From JAHBVH01 sp034432375 (GTDB taxonomy: Bacteria > Chloroflexota > Anaerolineae > Caldilineales > Caldilineaceae), in NCBI GenBank assembly GCA_034432375.1, contig DAOUCA010000239.1:1-64000 (forward strand): DNA of 64,000 bases, read 5' to 3'. A program made the translations under genes and the position numbers. Every line of letters begins with the position of its first letter. The stretch's first letter is position 1. This document shows, piece by piece, positions 51,077-60,060 of the stretch. Below the pieces are notes generated by a model that saw only the letters and a list, made by a program, of their open reading frames with translations, had not been told where the DNA came from and searched no databases.

Positions 51077-51161
51077 GGTTGAGTAGCGAAGCGTATCGAA
51101 ACCAAGCGGGCCGCTCACGCTAGTTTCGATACGGCTGCCAAAAGCCGCAGCCTACTCAATC
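51077..51161. repeat. GGTTGAGTAG/TTCGATACG palindromic repeat
   Basis: Ends GGTTGAGTAG and CTACTCAATC are inverted; inner arms GCGTATCGAAAC (51091) and GTTTCGATACG (51123) pair as well. It shares the TTCGATACG core with 31081-31163, 31835-31895 and the stretch near 53070-53080. Confidence 0.6.
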
Positions 51162-51170
51162 GGCGTTCGC

Positions 51171-51224
51171 TAATCTCGCATAATTTACTTGACAGTGCAC
51201 TGTCAGGTAAATTGTGCGAGATTA
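51171..51224. promoter_or_regulatory. 54-base palindrome with TGACAGTGCACTGTCA core
   Basis: The whole segment is a near-perfect palindrome; the 16-base centre 51190-51205 is perfect. TTGACAGTGCAC recurs at 51330-51341, about 140 bases away. Two sites of one motif suggest a dimeric regulator operator; a hairpin element is the alternative. Confidence 0.35.
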
Positions 51225-51480
51225 CGGTTTGTGGGCTTTGTCACGCTGAAAGCGTCTTCCAGAGTATTTACCTGAAGATTCTTGCAGAATGACAGGGCTT
51301 GATTCACCGGTTTTCCTCGCAAAACTTTGTTGACAGTGCACTAGCGCTACCTCATTCGGTAACCGGAACTCTTTACAAACAGAGGAAGAGTTCCGGTTAC
51401 CAAGAAAAACCAGCGTTCATCTGCGAAAATCTGCGTCCAAAATTTTTTGGTTGGGGGCGGAGCTTTGCCAGATCGCAAGC

Positions 51481-52902
51481 CTATTTCTTATCGATCGCGG
51501 TCCAAGCGCGGTCGGTGGCTTCTTGGACTTTACTCTTGCAGGTGAGCATCGCCTCTTCGGGAGTCACCTTGTGCGCTAGTGCGGAGCGGGCGGCATTATC
51601 CATTTCCACCCAATATTCCAGCGCAGCAACACCCATTTCCGTGCCACAGCCATGCGTCCAATTTTCCAACGCATCCAGCCCGAGCTTCCAGGCGCGCTGT
51701 TCGCGATCACCTAGTTTGGAGACATATTTCTCTTCCAACATCTTGAGCGCTGGAATATAACAGGCTTGGGTTGGCCAAAACTTGGCTTCCCCTTCGATCT
51801 TTTCGCGTGCCCAAGTCGCTTCGGTTTCGGCCAGGGTGGCGGTGGCGCGCGCTTCCCAGCCGTCTTCGGTGGTGATCCAGCGTAGCAGGTCCCAAGCCGC
51901 ATCTTGGTGCTGGGAAGAGGGGGCCATTACAATCGAAAAACCACAGGACCAGGTGCTTTTGACACCGCCATTGGGAATCGGCATGGGCGCAGCATCCCAC
52001 TCAATCGAGGGCGCGCGCAACAAATCACCCACGAACCAATTCCCCGTTGCCGACATGGAGGCTTTTTCTGCCATAAAGGGATCGCTCAACCCGGTCGACG
52101 TAATTGCTTGACTAAAGGCGTTGGCCGTCTCGAAATCGCCCACATATTTGTCATAGAAATTGGTCATCCATTGCAGCGTCTCCACCCACTTGGGGTCGTC
52201 GGCCAGGATCGTGCGTTTGTCTTCACTAATGGCCGGGGCCTGGTTGAGAAAGCCATAGAGCCACATCCACGAATTGCCCCACAAATAGGGTACAAAGCCA
52301 TAGCGATCCATCTTATCGCCAGCTTTTTTGTTGAGCTTTTCGGCAAACCCTTCCAGTTCCGTCCAGGTGGTCGGTGGTTGGGTAGGGTCGAGGCCCGCTT
52401 CTTCAAAGTGTTTGGTGTTCCAATAAAGATAGCGCACATCCGTATACATCGGCAGTCCAAAGAGCTTGCCATCCCAGGAGGATTCGGCCAGTTGCACCGG
52501 CGTGAAATCTTCCTTCTTGAGATCGGACGTTTCGAGCCACGGCGTCACATCTTGATAGAGCCCCTTGGCCGAGAACTGCAAAAAAGTGTGGCGATTCTGG
52601 ACGGCAGCATCAGGCCCCGTGCCACCGGCCACCGAAGTCAGGAACTTTTGATCGCCAAAGACAATATCACCGATCTGTGTGGGATTAATCGTAACATTCT
52701 CATGTTGATCATCATATGCCTGGACCATTGCCTTCCAGACTGGATCTTCAAAGCCCCAAAGGTTTAACGTAATCTTCTCAGCGACGGCGGCACCACCCGC
52801 TTGCTGCCCCGGCGCGGCCGGTACACAGGAAGCCAACGCGGCACCGGCCAATGCACCGGATGCGATCTGGAGGAAGGCGCGACGTGAAAGCTGTTGCATC
52901 AT
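51481..52902 (-). CDS. Sugar ABC transporter substrate-binding lipoprotein
   Basis: Start set at ATG 52902 (473 residues), with GGAG 11 bases upstream. The N-terminus combines a Tat motif (LSRRAFLQIASG) and a lipobox (GAALASC), so it is folded before export and anchored outside. The body follows family 1 extracellular solute-binding proteins (LNLWGFEDPVWKAMVQAYDD; LFGLPMYTDVRYLYWNTKHF). Ligand is probably an oligosaccharide or sugar derivative. The permease genes follow on the same strand after a 519-base repeat-rich gap. Confidence 0.92.
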   Translation of the reverse strand: MMQQLSRRAFLQIASGALAGAALASCVPAAPGQQAGGAAVAEKITLNLWGFEDPVWKAMVQAYDDQHENVTINPTQIGDIVFGDQKFLTSVAGGTGPDAAVQNRHTFLQFSAKGLYQDVTPWLETSDLKKEDFTPVQLAESSWDGKLFGLPMYTDVRYLYWNTKHFEEAGLDPTQPPTTWTELEGFAEKLNKKAGDKMDRYGFVPYLWGNSWMWLYGFLNQAPAISEDKRTILADDPKWVETLQWMTNFYDKYVGDFETANAFSQAITSTGLSDPFMAEKASMSATGNWFVGDLLRAPSIEWDAAPMPIPNGGVKSTWSCGFSIVMAPSSQHQDAAWDLLRWITTEDGWEARATATLAETEATWAREKIEGEAKFWPTQACYIPALKMLEEKYVSKLGDREQRAWKLGLDALENWTHGCGTEMGVAALEYWVEMDNAARSALAHKVTPEEAMLTCKSKVQEATDRAWTAIDKK

Positions 52903-53510
52903 GTTGTTTCTCCTTGGAATCGTGGAAATGCGACATTGCTCACAATAAATCAATTGGCACATCAAACGAACTTATGCGAACACGCCATTGTGCCTCCGGC
53001 GGAAACCGCGGTTTGCACAAAGTGCTGAGGCCATCCCAAAAGATAACTAGCCATTGGGATTAGGCAGCGCGCTGGTTTCGATACGGCAAAAAGAAACCTA
53101 CGCAACCGGCATGCTGCCTACCCCCTATCCGTCATTAATCTTGCTAATTGCCAGGATCGGCAAGCAACGGAATGTTGGCGCTGGATAGTTATTTTTGGAT
53201 AGACTATAGATGGGGGAATTGATTTTAGCAGGGCACAACTATAATACACCACTGCATGATTGACTGCAAGTGACCCAAAAATCACCGGGTGCGTCCCACA
53301 TTTGGGGGATTACGCCGGACGATCAAATTGGTCCTTTTCTGTAATCTCCCAAAATGGGGCGCACCCAAAATCACCAGGACGTGTAAGTACTATTTTTCTG
53401 GAAGGCTATTTTTCCACCATTTTGCATCTACCCACTTTAGTGCGAAAATGATGCCAACGATCAATCCTTCCCTTCCGCATCCCCTGTGCCAATGCCAAAG
53501 GAGAACCCAC
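52903..53510. other. Divergent intergenic region, binding protein versus enolase-superfamily gene
   Basis: 608 bases with no gene. It holds a TTCGATACG repeat fragment near 53066-53110 and an imperfect inverted repeat at 53287-53366. AAGGAG at 53498-53503 is the ribosome site of the next gene. No clear promoter pair was chosen. Confidence 0.5.
53287..53366. repeat. Imperfect inverted repeat flanked by short direct repeats
   Basis: Arms at 53287-53313 and 53341-53366 pair with about three mismatches and one indel (GGGTGCG...GATTAC). CCCAAAAATCACC precedes the left arm and CCCAAAATCACC follows the right arm, as a near direct repeat. It may be a small mobile element relic or a strong hairpin. 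Confidence 0.55.
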
Positions 53511-54692
53511 ATGAAAATCACCGGTGTGCGCACCCAACTCTACCGTTTTGACATGACCCGCAAACTGGGTGATGCCAACAACCCACGTGGCTACCAGGGC
53601 AGTGGCCATCTTGCTGTCTGGATCGATACCGATGAAGGCATTAGCGGTGTGACGATTAGCTCCGGCAGCGCACGGCGGCACATCCACAGCTTTGTTGAGG
53701 GGATGCTGATTGGTGCCGATCCCCGTGGCGTGCGGGGACTTTGGCAGCGCATGGTCGACCGCGTCTTTAAGGGCAACAACCGCGGCATTGTCAACGATGC
53801 GCTCTCGGCGATCGATGTGGCGCTTTGGGATCTTAAAGCCAAGATCAACGGCGAACCGCTCTGGAAGACACTCGGCGCGTCGAGCCGCTATGTGCGCGCC
53901 TATGCCAGCGGACTCGACCTGCCGCTTAACGACGACGAGTTGCGCGCCTTCTACACGGACATGGCAGCCAAAGGCATCAACGCCGGCAAGCTCAAGGTTG
54001 GTGTTGACCCCGACGCCGACATGCGGCGCATTGGCATTATGAAGGAGGCGCTGGCGACCTCCGGCAAGAAACCGGAACTGATGATCGACTCCAATGAATA
54101 TTGGTCACCAAAACAAGCAATCCGCCACATCCGTATGTTTGAAGAAGAATATGATCTCTTCTGGGTCGAAGAGCCGGCGCGGCGCTGGGATTATCGGGGG
54201 TTACGCCAAGTCTCACAGGGGGTACGGGCCGCGGTGGCCACCGGCGAAAATCTCGACCACGTCAGCGAATTCATGCCGCTGGTCGCCAATGAGGCAGTCG
54301 ATGTGATTGAGATCGGGCGCGGCTGTTCGGGGATCACGGGTGGGTTGCAGGTGGCCGATCTGGCCTATGCCTTTGAGATCCCCGTCTCGGTGATGAATTG
54401 TCCCGGCAGCTTTATGGCGCACTTCGCCGCCGCGCTGCCCAACCACATCTGGATGGAGGTCTTCAACGCCGGGCGCACGGTGGGCATGACGGTCGACACG
54501 AAAATTGAGGATGGCTGGATTGTGCTAGGTGATACGCCGGGCAATGGCATTGTCTTTAATGAGGAGTTGATTGCGCAGTTGGCCGTCGCCGATCAGGCAA
54601 GTTCTGATGCAGGCTTGCCCGCGGGGCGGCGACGGGGTGCGGCGCTCTACCATGTCAAGCCGGATGAACCGGATTGGTTGCCAGAGGAGTAA
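53511..54692 (+). CDS. Enolase-superfamily enzyme (mandelate racemase/muconate lactonising)
   Basis: ATG 53511 gives 393 residues and has AAAGGAG upstream; longer in-frame sequence is not coding-like. The N-terminal cap starts MKITGVRTQLYRFDM. The barrel shows the KxK base motif (NAGKLKVGVD, about 160), metal ligands D in MIDSNEYW, E in WVEEPARRW and a third acidic residue likely in VATGENLDHVSEF. The end blocks (GCSGITGGLQVADL; VMNCPGSFMAHF) suggest a sugar-acid dehydratase or racemase. Substrate is not determined. It begins the plus-strand catabolic run. Confidence 0.85.
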   Translation: MKITGVRTQLYRFDMTRKLGDANNPRGYQGSGHLAVWIDTDEGISGVTISSGSARRHIHSFVEGMLIGADPRGVRGLWQRMVDRVFKGNNRGIVNDALSAIDVALWDLKAKINGEPLWKTLGASSRYVRAYASGLDLPLNDDELRAFYTDMAAKGINAGKLKVGVDPDADMRRIGIMKEALATSGKKPELMIDSNEYWSPKQAIRHIRMFEEEYDLFWVEEPARRWDYRGLRQVSQGVRAAVATGENLDHVSEFMPLVANEAVDVIEIGRGCSGITGGLQVADLAYAFEIPVSVMNCPGSFMAHFAAALPNHIWMEVFNAGRTVGMTVDTKIEDGWIVLGDTPGNGIVFNEELIAQLAVADQASSDAGLPAGRRRGAALYHVKPDEPDWLPEE

Positions 54693-54698
54693 GGCGAG

Positions 54699-54776
54699 TG
54701 GGGCGGTGAGACAGTAAGACAGTAAGACGGTGAATCAGTAACGCCACCGTCTCACTGTCCGACCGTCTCACCGGCT
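54699..54776. repeat. GGTGAGACAGT/ACTGTCTCACC minisatellite, inverted
   Basis: Left part GGCGGTGAGACAGTAAGAC-type units, right part CCGTCTCACTGTCCGACC-type units, mutually complementary. It sits exactly between two convergent stops. Same family as 38917-38998 and 57832-57905. Confidence 0.65.
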
Positions 54777-55147
54777 CAACTGATCTCCGTCTGGCCGGCG
54801 ATGCCGTCGAGGGTGACGATGAGGTGATTGAGGACGTCGCGACCGATGATGACTTCCGTGCTAACACGTGAAGCCACGGCTTTGACACCGGGAACTTGCA
54901 AAGGGCCGATTTGGATCTCTATCAAGTACAAGTCAACAAGTGAAGATTTGCCACCGATGCCTGTCACTTTGGCGGTACGCACGAACACTGCGCCAACGCC
55001 AAGTAAGATACGGTGAGGGATCATCGTGCCGTCTGCACCAGAATCAAGCAACGCCGTCATCTCAACTGCACTCTGTGCGCGAATGGTGATTTCAGCAACT
55101 GGTGCCGATGGAGAATAATTGGAGCTATACATAAATGAAATTGCCAT
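54776..55147 (-). CDS. Clan AA (retropepsin-like) aspartic protease
   Basis: 123 residues, a single retropepsin lobe that must dimerise. The catalytic triplet is in TALLDSGADGTMIPH (DSG, about 33-35), and the flap/second conserved region is in VIIGRDVLNHL. Such proteins are common in Chloroflexota and cyanobacteria, next to a small gene. Here it follows the DUF5678-like gene by five bases on the minus strand. Target unknown. Confidence 0.85.
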   Translation of the reverse strand: MAISFMYSSNYSPSAPVAEITIRAQSAVEMTALLDSGADGTMIPHRILLGVGAVFVRTAKVTGIGGKSSLVDLYLIEIQIGPLQVPGVKAVASRVSTEVIIGRDVLNHLIVTLDGIAGQTEIS

Positions 55148-55152
55148 GTTAC

Positions 55153-55599
55153 TTACCCAACAAACCGTGGTGAGCGGAAGACAATTGGTTGCTCGGGAAC
55201 GTTGCTGACTTGTTTTACCAGAATTACGGCATTGGGATATGTGGCATGCACGCGTTCGACCAAGGCAATTTCATCTTCATCATGGTCAACGAGCTGTTGT
55301 TGGTAAATAGCAACGTACTCTCCTAGATAGTTTGGGAGCAGGGTTGGTAACATTTTCTCAAAAGCAGCTTCTTCCTTCTGCATTTGTGGGCGCTCTGGGC
55401 TGACATAAAATCGGGGAATTTCGAGAAATTCCGTATCATCATCGGCAGTAATGGTAAATTGCTCAGTAGTCTCAACCGGGCTACCATTCATCTCGTCAAT
55501 CGAAATCTGTTCCACAAAATCTAACTCAAACGACGCAAGCAATTCGACCAATGTATCTGCCGACGCACGGTCGGAAACTTGGATGGCGACTTGTGTCAT
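55153..55599 (-). CDS. DUF5678-like small protein
   Basis: 148 residues. The C-terminal region (NYLGEYVAIYQQQLVDHDED ... YPNAVILVKQV) resembles DUF5678, a small domain usually encoded before a clan AA protease gene. The N-terminal half (VSDRASADTLVELLASF) has no recognised domain. AGGAG lies upstream. Pairing with the protease gene is directly seen; a substrate or regulator role for this protein is inference. Confidence 0.7.
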   Translation of the reverse strand: MTQVAIQVSDRASADTLVELLASFELDFVEQISIDEMNGSPVETTEQFTITADDDTEFLEIPRFYVSPERPQMQKEEAAFEKMLPTLLPNYLGEYVAIYQQQLVDHDEDEIALVERVHATYPNAVILVKQVSNVPEQPIVFRSPRFVG

Positions 55600-55745
55600 G
55601 GTTACTCCTATTGGACCAGTCTTGGTGAACGAATATACAAGGGTGGCGGAAGTTGTTCTTGGCCAGGGCGAATCAATACAACCGCAGCTTATTATACCAC
55701 AAAACCGCTGTATAGCCTGCCTAAAAACAAGGAAACGAGCACATC

Positions 55746-56600
55746 ATGGAACAAACAACCTTTGGCCGCACGAACCGCACCGTCAGCCGCCTCGGCTTTG
55801 GCGGGGCACCGGCGGGGCTGACTAACTATCTCAATAATTACTCGCCCAGCAATATCGATCAACGGGACCAAGTCATCGCTGCAATTGAGCACGCATTGGA
55901 TCTGGGCATCACCTATTTCGACACGGCACCCGGCTATGGCAGCGGTGCCAGTGAACGCATCTTTGGCGAAGCATTGGTCGCTGCGGGTGATGGGATTTTC
56001 ATTGCGACCAAGATCAACCGTGACGAGCGTAATGTCCGTGCCAGCATCGAAGCAAGCCTGACCCGTCTGCGCCGCGACCAGCTCGATCTCGTGCAGATTC
56101 ACGGCTCGTCGTACACGCCAGAGCTGGCAGCATCGATCCTGGGCGACGGTGGCATGTTGGCCCAACTCGAAGCATTGCGTGACGAGGGGTTGATCCGCCA
56201 TCTCGGCTTTACCAGCGAGGACAACAACGCCGCAGTCTTTGACTTTATTGCCAGTGACCGCTTCGATGTGATGCAGATCTGTTATAATCTGCTCCATCAA
56301 CATGCCTATGAGCCGACCCGACCCTTTGGCAGCTTGCTCGAAGCGGACAAGGCAGGCATGGGCACGGTGACCATGCGCACACTGACTTCAGGTTTGTTGC
56401 AGAAGTGGATTCGCATGGCCAATCCAAACGACAGCTTTGATTACACACCGGCACTGCTGCAATTTGTGCTTTCGAACCAGCTGGTTGACGTGGCGCTGGT
56501 GGGAATGCGGACCGTGGACGAAATAGAGCGCAATGTAGCGATTGCCGAGGATCTGGCAGGGCGGATCGATATTGGGGCCTTGCACGCCAAGTATGTTTAG
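55746..56600 (+). CDS. Aldo/keto reductase
   Basis: 284 residues, NADPH-dependent barrel. Residues YFDTAPGYGSGASERIFG supply the catalytic Asp and Tyr, IFIATKINRDE the Lys, and LVQIHGSS the His. These four make the normal active site. It reduces sugar or other carbonyls. It has AAGGAA before the ATG and lies in the plus-strand catabolic run between the protease pair and the diesterase gene. Confidence 0.9.
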   Translation: MEQTTFGRTNRTVSRLGFGGAPAGLTNYLNNYSPSNIDQRDQVIAAIEHALDLGITYFDTAPGYGSGASERIFGEALVAAGDGIFIATKINRDERNVRASIEASLTRLRRDQLDLVQIHGSSYTPELAASILGDGGMLAQLEALRDEGLIRHLGFTSEDNNAAVFDFIASDRFDVMQICYNLLHQHAYEPTRPFGSLLEADKAGMGTVTMRTLTSGLLQKWIRMANPNDSFDYTPALLQFVLSNQLVDVALVGMRTVDEIERNVAIAEDLAGRIDIGALHAKYV

Positions 56601-56815
56601 CGCGTGTCGTTGACAACGATACTTTGCTCTGATTAAGAAGCGGCGCTTTTGCTGAGATAGAAAACTCGCCTCCCAATTCAACCGCACAATAACGTACCAA
56701 TTCAGCCGCACAATAATGTAAAGAGTGTTAATCAATCGCTAACGGTTTTGTGCTACAGTGAAGATAATGCGCCACAATCATCAGCATCTGTCCCACCACC
56801 AGAAGGATCCAACCT

Positions 56816-57586
56816 ATGCCAACCCTACCTATTCCCGTCCCCCCCTCCTTCCGCATTATCGCCCACCGCGGCGCGTCGGCCTACGTGCCGGAGAACACGC
56901 TTGCTGCGTTTCAGCTTGCCCTGACGATGGGGGTCAACGAAATTGAAACCGATGTCCAACTGACGACCGACGGCGTCGTTGTGCTCTGTCACGACGGCAC
57001 ATTGGCGCGCTATGGTCACGGTGACCAGGTCGTCGAAGCGCTGGCCTGGCCCGAACTGGCCGATCTCGATATGGGGTCGTGGGTTTCGCCTCATCTCCAC
57101 CACGATAAGCGGCTGCTCACGCTCGACACTCTCTTTGCCCAGTTTGGCGACAAGCTCATCTACCACATCGAACTTAAAGGCCGCGCACCCGCTTTGGCGA
57201 TGACAACCCACGCGCTCATCACGCAACATGGCCTGGCTGACCACTGCTTTATCACTTCATTCTCTTATGATTGGCTCGTGGCCATGCAGAAAATCGACCC
57301 CACAATGCGCATGGGCTGGCTCGTGCGCGAGATCAACGACGAAGTGCTAGAAAAGACAGCGGCGCTAGGACTCTATCAACTTTGCCCCTTTGCCGGCACC
57401 GTCACCCGTGCACAAGCCGACCATGCACGGGAAATTGTCAGCGAAGTGCGGGCGTGGGGCTTGCTGGGGGAGAGCGTCGCAGGCCTCGCCAACGAGGTGC
57501 AAGCGCTGATCCACAACGTCCTCGACGCCGGCTGCGATGGCATGACGATCAATTGGCCGGATTGGGTGCGCTATAGTGGACGGTAG
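56816..57586 (+). CDS. Glycerophosphodiester phosphodiesterase (GDPD/UgpQ)
   Basis: 256 residues. Hydrolyses glycerophosphodiesters to glycerol 3-phosphate and an alcohol. Family motifs are complete: IAHRGASAYVPENTLAAF (HR), NEIETDVQLTTDGVVVLCHD (ExD and the catalytic H), YHIELKG (E). It has no signal peptide, so it acts in the cytoplasm on imported diesters. AGAAGGA lies before the ATG at 56816. Neighbouring sugar ABC genes could import such substrates. Confidence 0.93.
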   Translation: MPTLPIPVPPSFRIIAHRGASAYVPENTLAAFQLALTMGVNEIETDVQLTTDGVVVLCHDGTLARYGHGDQVVEALAWPELADLDMGSWVSPHLHHDKRLLTLDTLFAQFGDKLIYHIELKGRAPALAMTTHALITQHGLADHCFITSFSYDWLVAMQKIDPTMRMGWLVREINDEVLEKTAALGLYQLCPFAGTVTRAQADHAREIVSEVRAWGLLGESVAGLANEVQALIHNVLDAGCDGMTINWPDWVRYSGR

Positions 57587-57600
57587 ACAGTAGGTTAGTA

Positions 57601-57693
57601 AGGGTCTGTCCAGAAATAAAGTAGTCGATTGTACGGACACGGTGTACCGTGTCCGTACGGAAAAATTCTCCAAGTTATTTATGGACAGGCCCT
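57601..57693. mobile_element. 93-base MITE-like element with 19-base terminal inverted repeats
   Basis: AGGGTCTGTCCAGAAATAA (57601-57619) and its near complement TTATTTATGGACAGGCCCT (57675-57693) differ at two positions. The GGGTCTGTCC ends are typical of IS5-like elements. Inside is the palindrome GTACGGACACGGT/ACCGTGTCCGTAC (57631-57658). There is no transposase and no clear target duplication. Confidence 0.65.
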
Positions 57694-57726
57694 AAGACCA
57701 GTCGAATGAAATAAATATACGCGGAT

Positions 57727-57788
57727 CTGCCGGGGACGGCCCAGATGTGATCGGGTTGACGAGAAATTTTTTGGGCCGTCCCCGGCAG
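57727..57788. terminator. Hairpin CTGCCGGGGACGGCCCA, perfect 17-bp arms
   Basis: Arms 57727-57743 and 57772-57788 with a 28-base loop that holds a T6 run. Between convergent genes; may be terminator or a repeat. Confidence 0.55.
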
Positions 57789-57831
57789 GTTGACCCGTCA
57801 CGTATGGTTTAATTCTTGGTGTGGCCTAAGA

Positions 57832-57905
57832 CCGTCCCACTGTCCCACCGTCCCACTGTCCCACCGTCCCACTGTCCCACCGTCCCCCTGTCCCACCGTC
57901 TCACC
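57832..57905. repeat. GTCCCACYG 9-base tandem repeat
   Basis: About eight units of GTCCCACTG / GTCCCACCG. It runs into the stop codon of the minus-strand MBL gene. Third tract of the family seen at 38917-38998 and 54699-54776. Confidence 0.85.
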
Positions 57906-58752
57906 GCTCTACCGCCACCCACCGCACCCCCTCATCCGTCGCTGCCAATCGCCCCACACCCGAAATGTGTGTGGCGATCAGCAGGGCGTCCTCCGCGAGG
58001 GCGCGCTGGGCAAAGGCGCGGCGGCTGGCCTGGGCTGTCGCAATATCGGACCAGGTGACCCCCCAGCCGTCCTGCTCCACTTCCACCACATGGTGATAGA
58101 GATCGCCGAGGCAGTAAAGCGTCTGCCCGCCCGACTGTAGCCGGACAATCTGATGGCCCGGCGTTTCGCCTGGCGCGGCGATAATCTGCACACCTGCACC
58201 CACCGCCCGCACATCATCCACCAGGTTCAATCGTCCCAAAGCCTGATAGATGCCGAAGGTACGGCTTTCCAACGAGTCGGGTCGCTGCAGCGCGTCCTGC
58301 GTCGCCGGCCGCTCCCAGTCACCGCGCCCCAGATAGAGCTGTGCATTGGGAAACGCAGGGACAATTGCCCCGTTCTGTTCCGCTGTCGTGGCATTGAAGT
58401 GGTCGCCATGGGCATGGGTGATGATCAGATGCTCCACTGCGGCCAAATCCAAACCGGCCTCAGCCAGTTGTTCGGGCAGTCCCGGGGGGGGTGAGTAGTT
58501 GGGCAGGGCAAACGGCGAACTTTCAGGGAAGTCATAGATGCCCGAGTCGACGAGCACCGTCATTGTGGGCAGCGTGATATGGATGCACAAAATCGGTGCT
58601 TGAGCCGGCGCGGCAAAGTGTGCCCGATAGCGGGGCGACCAGTCAGCTTCGGTTGCGTTGAGCATTTCAGGCAGGTTCATGCGAGTATCGCCGACGTTAA
58701 AGACGCGAATTAGGGCTTCGCCCAATGAGAACTCTTGGAGCGGACTGTTCAT
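57901..58752 (-). CDS. MBL-fold metallo-hydrolase
   Basis: 283 residues. The zinc motif HxHxDH is in LIITHAHGDHFNATT (about 112-117); further His/Asp ligands are in AAPGETPGHQIVRL and CLGDLYHH. It is a soluble, probably binuclear zinc hydrolase of the quorum-quenching lactonase/glyoxalase II-like group, but the substrate is not evident. GAAAGGAAA precedes the ATG. It is divergent from the second transporter operon. Confidence 0.88.
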   Translation of the reverse strand: MNSPLQEFSLGEALIRVFNVGDTRMNLPEMLNATEADWSPRYRAHFAAPAQAPILCIHITLPTMTVLVDSGIYDFPESSPFALPNYSPPPGLPEQLAEAGLDLAAVEHLIITHAHGDHFNATTAEQNGAIVPAFPNAQLYLGRGDWERPATQDALQRPDSLESRTFGIYQALGRLNLVDDVRAVGAGVQIIAAPGETPGHQIVRLQSGGQTLYCLGDLYHHVVEVEQDGWGVTWSDIATAQASRRAFAQRALAEDALLIATHISGVGRLAATDEGVRWVAVER

Positions 58753-58964
58753 GGCGATTGTTTCCTTTCAGATGGGATGGACCAAAGAGTAACGTACACG
58801 ACCGGCCAATTATACATTGCTCCGACCATACACGACAGGCACCGTTGTGCACAGCACACACCGCGCCAACCACCGACCGATGCGGCAGCGATAACATGAT
58901 TTTAACCAAAAATTATCACTTCTTATTCTAGCCCTAACACAATGACAAAGTAAACCGTGTATAA

Positions 58965-60053
58965 ATGGTGGTTATGAGTACTGTGACCACACACCAAACC
59001 CAGACCGCTTTACTATTCACCCGCTGGCGACGCAATGCGCGCCGCACCAGCGGCTGGGCCGGCATGCTCTATGTGCTGCCGGCGTTGATCATTCTGCTGA
59101 TCTTTGAGTTCTGGCCGATCTTCTTTAACATCTACATCAGCCTCTGGCGCTGGGATGTGGGTCCACTGAATTTTGTCGGGCTGGGCAACTATCGCCGCCT
59201 CTTTCTCGAAGGCTTTATCACCCGCGACTACAACAATGAACTGGCGGTGGGCGAAGTGCTCCACAGCCTGATCATCACCGTTTACTACGCCGTCGGCCGT
59301 GTGCCGGTGACCATCGCGCTCGCCTTTATCCTCGCCTATCTGCTCTTTCTATGGGTGAAACGGGGGCGGGTTCTGTTGCGCACCGCCTATTTCCTGCCCT
59401 ATGTGACCAACAGCGCGGCGATTGCCCTCGTCTTCGCCTGGATTTTTGACGCGCGCATTGGGGTGATGAACGCGTTTTTAGAACGGTTGGGCCTTCCCAC
59501 CTTGACCTGGCTCAATGACCCCTTCCCCATGCTCCAACGGTTGATCGAAATGGTCGGCGGCACGCTGCCCGCAAGTTGGGCGAATTTGGCCACCGGCCCC
59601 AGCGTGGCGATGGTGGTCATCATCATCTACAGCGTCTGGACATCGCTCGGCTACAACATTGTGATCTATCTCGCCGGCCTGACCAGCATCCCCAATGACC
59701 TGATCGAAGCGGCGCGCATTGACGGGGCCGGTGATTGGGCGATTCTGCGACGCATTATCTGGCCACTGGTCACACCGGTCACCTTCTTTCTGCTCATCGC
59801 CAACACGATTGGTGCCTTCCAAGCCTTTGACCCGATCTACGTGCTGACGCGCGATTTGGGCTTTGGCCGCGGTGGCGCGGGTGGGCCACTGGAAACAACG
59901 CTTACCGTCACCGTCTATATTTTCCGCAACTTTTATGAGCGCGCCAACGCGGTTGGTTATGCCGCCGCGGTCGCACTCTTTCTGTTTATGATTATCCTTG
60001 CGCTGACCGTGATTCAATTCCGGCTCTTTAGCAAGCGAGTGCATTACCAATAG
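58965..60053 (+). CDS. Carbohydrate ABC transporter permease (MalF type)
   Basis: 362 residues with six membrane helices and a somewhat longer N-terminus and loop (about 75-130) than its 50032 counterpart. The EAA loop is LIEAARIDGAGDWAILRRII. The start may be ATG 58965 or 58974; no strong ribosome site is seen. It is first in the operon permease-permease-binding protein. Confidence 0.92.
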   Translation: MVVMSTVTTHQTQTALLFTRWRRNARRTSGWAGMLYVLPALIILLIFEFWPIFFNIYISLWRWDVGPLNFVGLGNYRRLFLEGFITRDYNNELAVGEVLHSLIITVYYAVGRVPVTIALAFILAYLLFLWVKRGRVLLRTAYFLPYVTNSAAIALVFAWIFDARIGVMNAFLERLGLPTLTWLNDPFPMLQRLIEMVGGTLPASWANLATGPSVAMVVIIIYSVWTSLGYNIVIYLAGLTSIPNDLIEAARIDGAGDWAILRRIIWPLVTPVTFFLLIANTIGAFQAFDPIYVLTRDLGFGRGGAGGPLETTLTVTVYIFRNFYERANAVGYAAAVALFLFMIILALTVIQFRLFSKRVHYQ

Positions 60054-60060
60054 ACTTTAA

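Larger units (their letters stand above)
50962..51480. other. Repeat-rich gap between binding protein and permease genes
   Basis: 519 bases, no gene. Holds a hairpin (50984-51017), a dispersed repeat (51077-51161), a 54-base palindrome (51171-51224) and a half copy of its core (51330-51341), each annotated. A short TTCTTGCAGAATGACAGG tract near 51278 resembles other intergenic repeats. Confidence 0.6.
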
